In this document: positions 6,979 to 15,000 of the stretch, piece after piece
Layout of the letters: every line of letters begins with the position of its first letter
Position numbering within the stretch: the stretch's first letter is position 1
DNA from: DATGQT01 sp035304085
Lineage (GTDB): Bacteria > Bacteroidota > Rhodothermia > Rhodothermales > Rubricoccaceae
Assembly (NCBI GenBank): GCA_035304085.1
Contig: DATGQT010000178.1
Span: forward strand, 1 to 17,232
Length of the DNA stretch: 17,232 bases
Direction: 5' to 3'
Position numbers and translations under genes: made by a program
Notes under the pieces: model-generated
What the model was told of the DNA's origin: nothing
Database searches by the model: none
Seen by the model: only the letters and a program-made list of their open reading frames with translations

Positions 6979-8430
6979 CTACGGCGCCACCGAGGCGAGG
7001 CGCGGCACCGACACCGTGTGGCCGTCGCCGCCGGGGGAGGGCGCGTCGGCACGTTCCCCGGCGGGGTGGAGCGCCGCGAGGAAGCGGCCGGCCCAGGCGT
7101 GGACGTCGAGGCGGCGGACGGCGGCCTTGAGGCGGGACAGCCGCCGGCGCCGCTCCTCGAGCGGCATCGCGAGCGCCTCGCGGAGCGCCTCCGGCAGCCC
7201 CTCGGTGTCGTAGGGGTTGACGAGGACGGCGCCGTCGAGGTAGTCGGCCGAGCCGGTGAGCTCGGAGAGGACGACGACGGCGGGGCGGTCCGGCTGGCTC
7301 GTCGCGGCGAACTCGTGGGCGACGAGGTTCATCCCGTCGCGCAGCGGCGTGATGAGGGCGACGTCGGCGGCGCGGTAGAGCACGGCGAGTTCCTCCTGCG
7401 GGTAGGCGCGGTAGCGGTAGTGGATGGGGACCCACTGGCCCTCGGCGAAGGCGCCGTTGATGCGGCCGACGGCCTCGTCCACCTCCCGCTTGAGCTGGTC
7501 GTAGCTCTCGATGCCCGTCCGGCTGGGCGTGGCGACCTGGAGGAGGGAGACGCGCCCGCGCTGCTCGGGGTGCGTGCGGAGGAACCGCTCGAAGGCGTCG
7601 AGGCGGAGGAGGAGGCCCTTCGTGTAGTCGAGGCGGTCCACGGCCACGACGAGCCGCTCGACGTCGAGCCCCTCGCGGAGGGCGCGGGCCTCGCGCCCCG
7701 TCTCCGCGTCGGCGCCCAGCGCCCCGAAGTACCCGACGTCGATGCCGATGGGGTGCGCCTCGGCGCGGACGCGCCGCCCCTGCCAGAGGACCGCCTCCCC
7801 CTCGACCCGCGCCCCGAGGAGGTCGCGCGCGCTCTCGCGGAAGTTCTCGGCGTACCCCTCGGTGTGGAACCCGACGAGGTCGGCGCCGAGGAGGCCGGCG
7901 AGAAGGCTCCGCGCGGTGGGGAGGATGCGGAAGACCTCGGGCGCCGGCCAGGGGACGTGCCAGAAGTGGCCGACGGCGGCCTCGGGGCACGCCCGCCGCA
8001 GCAGCGCCGGGACGAGCATGAGGTGGTAGTCGTGCACCCAGAAGAGGTCCCCCGGCCCCGCCGCCTCCAGCGCCGCGCGGGCGAAGCGCTCGTTGACGGC
8101 GCGGTACGTGCCCGAGAACAGCCGGTGGGGCTCGGTGTGCTCGATGAGGTAGTGCGTGATCGGCCACAGCACGCGGTTCGCCATCCCGTCGTAGTAGCCC
8201 TCCACCTCCGCCTCGCTCAGCGGGACGCGGTGGATGGTGAAGCGGGGCACTTCCTCGGGGAAGGGCTGGCGCTCCGGGGCACCCTCGTCCGGCGCCCCCA
8301 TCGCGACCCACGCGCCGCCGCGCTGCTCCAGGACGGGGAGGAGCGCGGTGGCGAGGCCGCCGAGGGCGGCGGCCCATCCGTCTTCGGTGCGGCGAACGGG
8401 GGCGCGGTTGGCGAGGAGGGTGAGCGACAC
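6979..8430 (-). CDS. otsA: Alpha,alpha-trehalose-phosphate synthase (GT20)
   Basis: It joins UDP-glucose (or another NDP-glucose) to glucose-6-phosphate to give trehalose-6-phosphate, which the next gene product dephosphorylates. From the GTG at 8430 it is 483 residues, a full-length GT20 enzyme. Visible family motifs are NRAPV at 8-12, GGLATAL at 24-30, VLWP at 87-90, FWVHDYHLMLVP at 130-141, GFHTEGYAENF at 187-197, the VDRLDYTKG phosphate/UDP site at 264-272 (Arg266, Lys271), and PLRDGMNLVAHEF at 362-374 (Asp365, Glu373). The start is uncertain. An ATG at 8490 would add 20 residues, but those codons (CGT, AGT, GGA, TTT, TTG) are unlike the GC-ending codons of the gene, and the first Rossmann strand SLTLLANRAP follows the GTG directly. 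I therefore prefer 8430. Its stop is two bases from the otsB start, so the two form an operon. Confidence 0.94.
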   Translation of the reverse strand: MSLTLLANRAPVRRTEDGWAAALGGLATALLPVLEQRGGAWVAMGAPDEGAPERQPFPEEVPRFTIHRVPLSEAEVEGYYDGMANRVLWPITHYLIEHTEPHRLFSGTYRAVNERFARAALEAAGPGDLFWVHDYHLMLVPALLRRACPEAAVGHFWHVPWPAPEVFRILPTARSLLAGLLGADLVGFHTEGYAENFRESARDLLGARVEGEAVLWQGRRVRAEAHPIGIDVGYFGALGADAETGREARALREGLDVERLVVAVDRLDYTKGLLLRLDAFERFLRTHPEQRGRVSLLQVATPSRTGIESYDQLKREVDEAVGRINGAFAEGQWVPIHYRYRAYPQEELAVLYRAADVALITPLRDGMNLVAHEFAATSQPDRPAVVVLSELTGSADYLDGAVLVNPYDTEGLPEALREALAMPLEERRRRLSRLKAAVRRLDVHAWAGRFLAALHPAGERADAPSPGGDGHTVSVPRLASVAP

Positions 8431-8602
8431 GGGGACGAGGTAGGTGAACGACGGGGGCCGCAAAAACGGCTCGCTTCCACTACGCACCATGCCCGCGGCT
8501 GTTCTTCGTTTGACCACCGATCCGGGCTTTCCTGACGTCCTCGGCCGCTCGGCACCCCCTCGGATTCCGGCACGCTTCGCCGGCATCCGGCCGGGCCGCC
8601 CG

Positions 8603-8608
8603 TATCTT
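8603..8608 (+). promoter_or_regulatory. Candidate -10 box of the tRNA-Leu gene
   Basis: TATCTT at 8603-8608 ends 11 bases before the first base of the tRNA and matches TATAAT at four of six positions in otherwise very GC-rich DNA. I see no convincing -35 box at 16-18 bases upstream, so the assignment is weak. Confidence 0.3.
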
Positions 8609-8619
8609 CTCGGACCGCT

Positions 8620-8703
8620 GCCCGGATGGCGGAATCGGTAGACGCAGCAGACTCAAAATCTGCCGGCCGCGAGGCCGTGGGGGTTCGAGTCCCCCTCCGG
8701 GCA
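8620..8703 (+). tRNA. tRNA-Leu (anticodon CAA)
   Basis: This is a full cloverleaf with a class II long variable arm. The acceptor stem GCCCGGA (8620-8626) pairs perfectly with TCCGGGC (8696-8702), followed by discriminator A at 8703. The D arm contains the canonical AATCGGTAGAC. The anticodon stem GCAGA (8647-8651) / TCTGC (8659-8663) encloses the loop CTCAAAA with anticodon CAA at 8654-8656, so it reads UUG. The variable arm contains GGCC-GCGA-GGCC. The T arm is GGGGG-TTCGAGT-CCCCC. Only CC then T follows the discriminator, so the terminal CCA is not encoded and must be added by CCA nucleotidyltransferase. UUG is expected to be a rare codon in a genome this GC-rich. Confidence 0.97.
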
Positions 8704-8762
8704 CCTCACCCACACCGTCGCCGACCGCCACGCCCGACGTCGTCCACCTCAACGGGAATCAC

Positions 8763-9575
8763 GTGGTGCGGGCGGCGGCGCGGCTCTCGCCCGACGACCG
8801 CGGCTTCCTCTTCGGCGATGGCGTCTACGAGGTCGTCCGGTTCTACGGGGGCCGCCCCTTCGCGCTCGACGCGCACGTGGCGCGGCTCGGCCGGAGCCTC
8901 CGCGCGCTGCGGATCGAGGGGTTCGAGGCGACGGCGTTCGCGGAGATCGCGCGCCGCCTCGCGCAGGAGAACGGGCTCGCCGACGGCACCTGCTACCTCC
9001 AGGTCACGCGCGGCGCGGCGCCCCGGCGGCACGCGTTCCCCGCGCCGGGCACGCCGCCCACCGTCTACGCCTGTACCTACCCCCTCTCCGCCGCGCCGGA
9101 GCGATGGGCGCGCGGGGTGGGCGTGCACCTCGTGCCCGACGAGCGGTGGGCCCGCTGCGACGTCAAGAGCACGGCGCTCCTCGCCAACGTGCTGGCGAAC
9201 CAGGCGGCGCAGGAGGCGGGCGCCGAAGAGGCCGTGTTCGTCCGCGACGGCCTCGTGACGGAGGGCTCCCACACGAACGTCGCCGCCGTCTTCGGGGGGC
9301 GGGTGGTGACGCACCCGGAGGGGCCGCGCATCCTCTCGGGCGTCACGCGCGCCGTCGTCCTCAGGCTGTGCGCGGAGCTGGGGGTCCCCGTCGAGGAGCG
9401 GCCGGTGCCGGCGGCGGACCTCGCGCGCGCCGACGAGGTGCTCCTCACGAGCACGACGTCGGAGGTGCTCCCCGTCGTGGCGGCGGACGGGCGGCCGGTG
9501 GGGGCCGGCGCGCCGGGGCCGGTGACGCGGGCGCTCCTCGACGCCTTCCGTGCGCACGTCGGCAGGAGCCTCTGA
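8763..9575 (+). CDS. dat: Class IV PLP-dependent aminotransferase, D-amino-acid transaminase-like
   Basis: This PLP enzyme of fold type IV is closest by motif to D-alanine transaminase (D-amino acid + 2-oxo acid exchange, feeding D-Ala/D-Glu for peptidoglycan). A branched-chain aminotransferase or aminodeoxychorismate lyase is the alternative. Motifs, numbered from the GTG at 8763, are LSPDDRGFLFGDGVYEVVR at 8-26, YLQVTRGAAPRRHAFP at 78-93 (very DAT-like), CDVKS with the PLP lysine Lys135, and TEGSHTNV with the cofactor-binding Glu167. It has 270 residues from that GTG. However, homology clearly continues upstream as DVVHLNGNHV at 8736-8765, matching the first strand of the family, so the true start is probably about 8730, where the codon is ACG rather than ATG. 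The gene lies immediately after tRNA-Leu and may share its transcript. It converges on the next gene with a 19-base gap. Confidence 0.88.
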   Translation: MVRAAARLSPDDRGFLFGDGVYEVVRFYGGRPFALDAHVARLGRSLRALRIEGFEATAFAEIARRLAQENGLADGTCYLQVTRGAAPRRHAFPAPGTPPTVYACTYPLSAAPERWARGVGVHLVPDERWARCDVKSTALLANVLANQAAQEAGAEEAVFVRDGLVTEGSHTNVAAVFGGRVVTHPEGPRILSGVTRAVVLRLCAELGVPVEERPVPAADLARADEVLLTSTTSEVLPVVAADGRPVGAGAPGPVTRALLDAFRAHVGRSL

Positions 9576-9594
9576 CGGGGCTGCTGTACCCGCC

Positions 9595-10929
9595 TCAGCG
9601 CGCGATGGGGAAGGTCCGGGAGACGACCAGCCGCAGCAACGAGGGGAAACGGTTCCGATCGAAGGGGCCGACCGCGTCGGCTCGCAGGTCGGCGATCCCC
9701 TCGATCCGCGCGCCGAACACGGCGCGCCAGAACATTGACGGTGGGGTGTGCAGTTCCGCTGCGAGGGAGTTGGGATCGGGTTGGCGATCCTCATCCCGCT
9801 CGAAGTGGATCCTCCGCTGGAACACCTCCTTCCGGCCGAAGCCGCCACCTGCATAGAAGGCGACGGCGTCGGCGGCGTTGAAGCGGAAGAGCGCCGTCGC
9901 CCCCCAGTCGGCGAGTGGGCGCACCTCACGGAGTCGGTTGCTCACGTCCTCTAGGAGGACAGGATTGAACAAGCCCTCGGCAGCGACGAGGGTGTCGCGC
10001 CCTACCCTCCGCGCATCCGGAACCGGAATGAGCGGGAAGTTGAACGCGTCGAGCTTCGTCCAGCTCACACCGCCGTTCAGAGACAGGGAGAGCTCGGTCT
10101 CGGCGAAGAGCGGCCACACGAGGTCGAGCTGCCCGGAGAGCACGGCCTGGTCAGCCTGTCGGATGGCGTCCTCGAGCTGGCCCTGGCCATCGGGAGGCCC
10201 CTCGCCATCCTCGCTCACGGCGAGTTGCTGGTTCGCATTGAGGCCGAGGCGCCACTGCACGAACGCGTACGGCGCACCTCGCCCCCGGAAGCGTCCGAGG
10301 CCGAGGATAGCGCCGCTTCCGCTCATCAGACGATGCACCCCCACCACGTCGAGGTTGAACCCGGTGCCTCCCAGGAGGCTCTCGTCGTCGCCGGGCGTGT
10401 CGTTGAGGGCGAACTGCGCGCCGAAGCCAAGTCCTACCGAGGGGTCGCCGGGGTTGGCGACGAGCGCGACGGGGCCGTCGGTGAGGTCATCCGAGGGCGA
10501 CGCGTCGAGGAGACGCGCAGGCAGGAGAGGGTCTGGAGTGGTCAGCCGGAGGCCGTCGCCGTACCGTGTCCGGACGAGCGCGCACACCTCGCCGAGCGTG
10601 AGGTCCCGCATCGCCACGACGAACGGCTCCTTGCCGGGCTCGCTGATCACGAGTTGCCCGCGCGAGACGAACACCCGCGTTTCCGCAGACACGGCGTCCG
10701 CATCGGGGCCAGCAGCGAGCGGGGTACTACTGGCCAGCGAAGCGCTGCCGATGGAGGCGGAGTTCCGTTCGACCGTCAGGAGAACGTCAGTCTCGTGGAG
10801 CGGGGTGCGGTAGACGGGGGGGAGGTGGAAGGGCTGCGCGCGCGCGGCCCCGGCAACCGGCGCGGCCAGCGCGAGCGCAAGCGCGATGGTCGCTGGGAAG
10901 GGAAGACGGAGGCGGTCGAGGGGTCGCAT
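9595..10929 (-). CDS. Exported hypothetical protein, outer-membrane barrel-like
   Basis: This is a 444-residue protein of no family I recognise. The N-terminus is a clear Sec signal: MRPLDRLRLPFP, then the hydrophobic ATIALALALAAPVAG, with probable cleavage after ARA before QPFHLPP. No lipobox cysteine is present. The mature part has a short N-terminal domain (residues about 30-150, including TLGEVCALVRTRYGDGLRL). It then shows alternating amphipathic strands with glycine turns, such as GLGFGAQFALN, YAFVQWRLGLNANQ, ETELSLSLNGGVSW and VAFYAGGGFGRKEVF. The last strand is LRLVVSRTFPIAR. This pattern suggests an outer-membrane beta-barrel or porin-like protein. The ATG at 10929 is preceded by GAGGT seven bases upstream. 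It also overlaps by one base the stop of a small upstream ORF (TGATG). GC is somewhat lower than in the flanking genes. Confidence 0.8.
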   Translation of the reverse strand: MRPLDRLRLPFPATIALALALAAPVAGAARAQPFHLPPVYRTPLHETDVLLTVERNSASIGSASLASSTPLAAGPDADAVSAETRVFVSRGQLVISEPGKEPFVVAMRDLTLGEVCALVRTRYGDGLRLTTPDPLLPARLLDASPSDDLTDGPVALVANPGDPSVGLGFGAQFALNDTPGDDESLLGGTGFNLDVVGVHRLMSGSGAILGLGRFRGRGAPYAFVQWRLGLNANQQLAVSEDGEGPPDGQGQLEDAIRQADQAVLSGQLDLVWPLFAETELSLSLNGGVSWTKLDAFNFPLIPVPDARRVGRDTLVAAEGLFNPVLLEDVSNRLREVRPLADWGATALFRFNAADAVAFYAGGGFGRKEVFQRRIHFERDEDRQPDPNSLAAELHTPPSMFWRAVFGARIEGIADLRADAVGPFDRNRFPSLLRLVVSRTFPIAR

Positions 10930-11072
10930 CACGTATACCTCGTGAGGGCTGTGGGTGCAGAGGGCGGGACGAATCCGGCCGGCCGGCCGGCACCTGCTCG
11001 GGGTGCATCGTAATGCGCGGCTTGCTGCTTCAGCATCATGTAATCGCATGAGTTGGTGAAACGGATCTGCAT
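10929..11072 (-). CDS. Possible 47-residue leader ORF coupled to the barrel-like protein
   Basis: This ORF starts with ATG at 11072, preceded by GGGAG about 9 bases upstream (GGGAGATGATACG then ATG), and ends with a TGA that overlaps the next ATG as TGATG at 10931-10927. The peptide begins MQIRFTNSCDYMMLKQQAAH and continues with a Pro/Ala/Gly-rich tail. No domain is recognised. The ribosome site and the overlap are the evidence for translation. The mixed codon use and the lack of known relatives are against it, so a chance ORF in a 5' leader is quite possible. Confidence 0.35.
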   Translation of the reverse strand: MQIRFTNSCDYMMLKQQAAHYDAPRAGAGRPAGFVPPSAPTALTRYT

Positions 11073-11124
11073 CGTATCATCTCCCAAAGCCCTCGCGCCC
11101 TGGTAGCGCGTGCCCGACAACTCC

Positions 11125-11144
11125 GAGTTCCCATCCCGGAACTC
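11125..11144. repeat. 7-bp inverted repeat just upstream of the hypothetical gene
   Basis: GAGTTCC (11125-11131) and GGAACTC (11138-11144) are perfect inverted copies with a six-base spacer, 17 bases before the ATG at 11162. Its place in the leader would suit a repressor site or an RNA hairpin affecting translation. It is short enough to be coincidence. Confidence 0.35.
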
Positions 11145-11161
11145 CTCCAAACTCTCCGACC

Positions 11162-11887
11162 ATGCCCGAGCCGCTGTGGACCCTCCCTTGGCACTACCTC
11201 GCCACACCGATCTGCCTCCTCTATTATTCACACATAAAGCCCGATCTCATGGAGAAGTTCGAAAGTGGCGTCCTGGATCCCAGCGAGGTCTTGGCCCCCA
11301 ACCAACCCAGGCGCCCTAATGGCAATCCACCGCTGTTCGACGAGGTGAAGATCATCGGTCAGCAGACGCAGGATGCACGGTTTCCATGGGGCACGGCGTG
11401 GGACCCCAACTTGGAGTTACGCATCCGGGAATGGACCTCCGCACAGCATGATGGCAACTTCATCCTCACCCGCGGGACCCTCTACCTCCGATCCCCATCG
11501 ATCCCCGGTGCTCCCACGCCCATTCAACTGGAGACCGGTGTCCCCGCCGCCGGGGCGGACTTCTATTCCGAGGCCTTCATGGCCGTGATCGACGAGTTGG
11601 TGACGACAGAGGCAGGTCGGAAGTTCTTCTCAAGCGATAGCACCGGCGTGCCACATCCGAACGACGTCGATGCTGAGGGGAAGATCAGAGGGGTACTTTA
11701 CGGACAGCAAAGCACCCAGGGTGTGCCATATGACCCTGCCCTGACAGTGCACGTGGAAGCGGATTGGCACACGTACCAGACGACGTGGGAGCGGTACGAC
11801 GACCACTTCCACCTCCGGTTAGGGTGGATATGGGATGACCAGGACAAAGCGATGATCGCAGACTGGCCTTGTGGGGCGCTGTCGTAG
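11162..11887 (+). CDS. Hypothetical protein of atypical composition
   Basis: This is a 241-residue protein of no family I recognise. Its amino-acid make-up is that of a real soluble protein: tryptophan- and aspartate-rich, for example the WDPNLELRIREWTSAQHDGN block, YDPALTVHVEADWHTYQTTW, and DDHFHLRLGWIWDDQDKAMI near the end. The N-terminus (MPEPLWTLPWHYLATPICLL) is mildly hydrophobic but not a convincing signal peptide, and there are no clear membrane segments or catalytic motifs. Codon third positions contain many A and T (for example ATA, TTA, AGA and CAT occur), unlike the flanking genes, so recent acquisition is likely. It is divergent from the barrel-like gene; the 232-bp gap between them presumably holds both promoters. 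No Shine-Dalgarno is visible before the ATG at 11162. A 10-bp inverted repeat follows about 80 bases after the stop. Confidence 0.65.
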   Translation: MPEPLWTLPWHYLATPICLLYYSHIKPDLMEKFESGVLDPSEVLAPNQPRRPNGNPPLFDEVKIIGQQTQDARFPWGTAWDPNLELRIREWTSAQHDGNFILTRGTLYLRSPSIPGAPTPIQLETGVPAAGADFYSEAFMAVIDELVTTEAGRKFFSSDSTGVPHPNDVDAEGKIRGVLYGQQSTQGVPYDPALTVHVEADWHTYQTTWERYDDHFHLRLGWIWDDQDKAMIADWPCGALS

Positions 11888-11944
11888 CAGTGTCCGCGGC
11901 TGTAGCAGGGTCGGGGCCGCACCTCATCGCACAGAGACGAGTGG

Positions 11945-12037
11945 CGGAAGCGTGCTGTGGTCTCCCTACCTGCCGCTTACAGATCCCCCTCCGGCAGGTA
12001 GCTTCCGTCCGGCGTCGGGAGGAGCGGTCGTCCTCCC
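11945..12037 (+). promoter_or_regulatory. Structured leader before the propeller kinase (nested hairpins)
   Basis: Between the hypothetical gene and the kinase ATG (12053) three dyads occur. CTACCTGCCG (11966-11975) pairs perfectly with CGGCAGGTAG (11992-12001) around a 16-base loop. CGGAAGC (11945-11951) can pair with GCTTCCG (12001-12007) outside it. GGGAGGA (12017-12023) pairs with TCCTCCC (12031-12037) around a seven-base loop. None is followed by a T tract, so they are not standard terminators. The last hairpin holds the only purine-rich Shine-Dalgarno-like stretch near the kinase start, although it is about 29 bases from the ATG. They may end transcription of the upstream gene or form a regulatory leader. 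Confidence 0.45.
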
Positions 12038-12052
12038 CCGGCGCCGGCCCCG

Positions 12053-15000
12053 ATGCGCCTCCCCGGCCTCCTCTTCGCCCTCTTCGTTACAGCACCGCTC
12101 GCCTACGCGCAGCCAAGGCCCCTTGCCTTCGCGCACATCGAGGGTGAGGGAGGCCATGCAGGCTACAGCGTACTGGCCGTCGCCCGCGATGCGGCGGGGT
12201 TCCTCTGGGCCGGCACACAGGGGGGGCTCTACCGCTACGACGGCGTGCGTACCCCCTCCTTCGGCCGCGCCGCCCCACCGCGCGACAGCACGACGAGCAG
12301 CGGGCTGCCGGACCTCTACGCCCTCGCCCTCGCGCCCGACGTGGCCGTGCCCGGCGGGATGTGGATCGGCACCCAGGCGGGCGGGCTGGCCCGCTACGAC
12401 CCCCGCACCGGGCGCTTCACCCATCACGTCGCCGCCCCGGCCGCCCTCCCCTCCGACTCCGTCGGTGCGCTCCTCACCGACCACGGCGGCACGCTCTGGG
12501 TCGGGACGACGGGCGGCGGACTCGCTCGTCTGACACCGGGCGCGCGCGGCTTCGAGCGCGTGCGCGGCCTCGACCCACGGGCCACCGTGCGCGCGCTCCT
12601 CGAGCCGGCGCCGGGCGTGCTCTGGGCCGGGACGACGCGCGGGCTGGCGCGGCTCGACACCCGCAGCGGCGCGCTCACGGCCGTTCCCCTCGCGCCCGGC
12701 CCCGAGGGCCACGTGACGGCGCTGGCGGCGGCCGGCGGCGCCGTGTGGGCCGCGACGGCCGGCGGCGCCCTCTACCGGGTCGAGGCGGCCACGGGCCGCA
12801 CCACGCCGTTCCGACCGGGCGCGCAGCTCTCCGCCCTCGCCGCCTCGCGGGCGCAGCCGGGCGTGCTGTGGGTGGGCACGCGGGGGCAGGGCCTCCTCGC
12901 CTTCGACACGCGCACGGGCCGGGCGACACCGGCCGCGGCCGACCCCGCGCTCGCCCGCGCCGACGTCCTCGCACTGACCGAGGACGCGGCGGGGCTGCTG
13001 TGGATGGGCACGGTGCAGGGGCTCTACCGCGCCGACGCGGCGGGGCCGCCCTTCACCCCCATACTCAGCGACCCGGCCCAGCGACGGGGCGGCCTGACGG
13101 GCAGCGGCGTGATGGCGCTCCACGAGGCGCCGTCGGAGCCGGGCGTGCTCTGGGTGGGGACGGTGCGCGGCGGCCTCAACCGGCTCGACCGGCGGACGGG
13201 CGCCGTCCGCGCCTACTTCACGGCGCCGGACCACCCCCTCAACGTCGTCTTCGCCATCCACGAGGACCGCGCGGGGCGGCTCTGGCTGGGCGGACTGACG
13301 CAGGAGGCGCTCTTCCGCTTCGACCGCGCCACGGGCGCCGCCGAGGCCCTCCCCCTCGCACCCGGCTCGTCGGGCTACGTCAAGCAGATCTACGAGGCGC
13401 CGTCGCGGCCAGGCGTGCTGTGGGTGGCGACGTCGGCGGGTGGGCTCGCCGAGTTCGACCCCGCCCGCGGCGCCGTCCGACGCCGGTTCACGACGGCGGG
13501 GCCGCCCGGCGCCCGCCTCCCCCACGGCGACGTGTGGACGGCGCTGGAGGCGGCCGACGAGCCCGGCGTGCTCTGGGTGGGCACCAACGGCGGCGGGCTG
13601 GCCCGCCTCGACGTGGCGACGGGGGGCGTCCGGCGCGTCGAGGCGCGCGGCGACGGGTGCCGGATCAGTGACCGCGTCGTCGCGCTCGCCGCCGGCCCCG
13701 GCTCGGTGCTCTGGCTCGGGACCTACGACGAGGGGCTCCTCCGCTACGACCGCCGCGCCGGCACCTGCCGGCGCTACACGCGCGCCGACGGCCTGCCTGC
13801 CGACGCCGTCGGCGCCGTCTTCGTCCACGACGGCTACGTGTGGATGAGCACGAGCGACGGGCTCGCCCGCCTCGACCCCGCCCGCGAGGCGATCACGACG
13901 TTCACCGAGGCCGATGGACTCCAGGGCAGCGAGTTCTACTTCCACGCGCGCGGGCGAACGGCCGCCGGCGAGGTCCTCCTCGGCGGCGCGGGCGGGTTCA
14001 ACGTCTTCCACCCCACCGCCGTCCGCGTGGACACGACGGCCCCCCGCGTCGTCCTCACGCGGCTCCTGGTGGACGGGGAGCCGGCCCCGCTCGTCCGCGA
14101 GGGCGACGGCCTCCGTCCTGTCCGGCTCCCGTACAACCGGAACGACCTCGCCTTCGAGTTCGCCGCGCTCGACCTCCGCGACCCGTCGAAGAACCGCTAC
14201 CGCGTCCGCCTCGGCGCCGGCGCCGCGTGGCAGCACCTGGGGAGCCGCGCGGAGGTGCGCTACCCGTTCCTCGCGCCGGGCCGCTACACGCTCGAGGTGG
14301 TCGCGACGAACGCCGACGGCTACTGGAGCCGGGAGACGACCGCGCTCGCCTTCGTGATCCGCCCGCCGTTCTGGCGGGCGTGGTGGTTCTGGGCGCTCGT
14401 GGGGGCGGCCGTCCTCGGCGTCGTCGCGGGCGGGTACCAGTACCGCATCCGCCAGCTCGTCCGCCTCGAGCAGACGCGCCGCCGCATCGCCGACGACCTC
14501 CACGACGACATCGGCAGCAAGGTCGGCGCCGTCGCGCTCCACCTCGCGCTGGCCGGGCGGAGCGCGGCGCTGCCGGAGGCGGAGCGCGAGCGGCTCGCCG
14601 CGCTGGCGCAGGCGGCGCGCGGCGTGGTCGACGACCTCCGCGACGCCGTCTGGTTCGTCGACGCCGGCCACGACGACCTCCCCGCCCTCGTCGCGCGGAT
14701 GGAGCAGGCCGCCGAGACGATGCTGCGCGGGCGGCCCCACACCTTCGACCGCCCCGACCTGCTCCCACAGGTGGCCGTAGGGATGGAGGCGCGCCGCCAC
14801 CTCTACCTCCTCTTCCGGGAGGCCCTCCACAACGCCGTCAAGCACGGCAGCGACGGCTGTGTCGGCGTACGCGTGGCCTACGAGGGCGGGCGCCTCGCCG
14901 TCGAGGTGGCCGACGCCGGGCCGGGGTTCGACCCCGCCGCAGCTACGCGCGGGCGCGGGATGGCGACGATGCGCACGCGCGCCGAGGCGCTCGGGGGCGA

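Noticed and set aside
7018..8535. A 505-codon plus-strand frame opposite otsA
   Set aside because: OtsA carries the full set of GT20 motifs on the other strand; the plus-strand product has none.
10970..10995. CCGGCCGGCCGGCCGG run as a structured element
   Set aside because: A simple self-complementary tandem of CCGG in GC-rich DNA; no partner or positional logic beyond composition.
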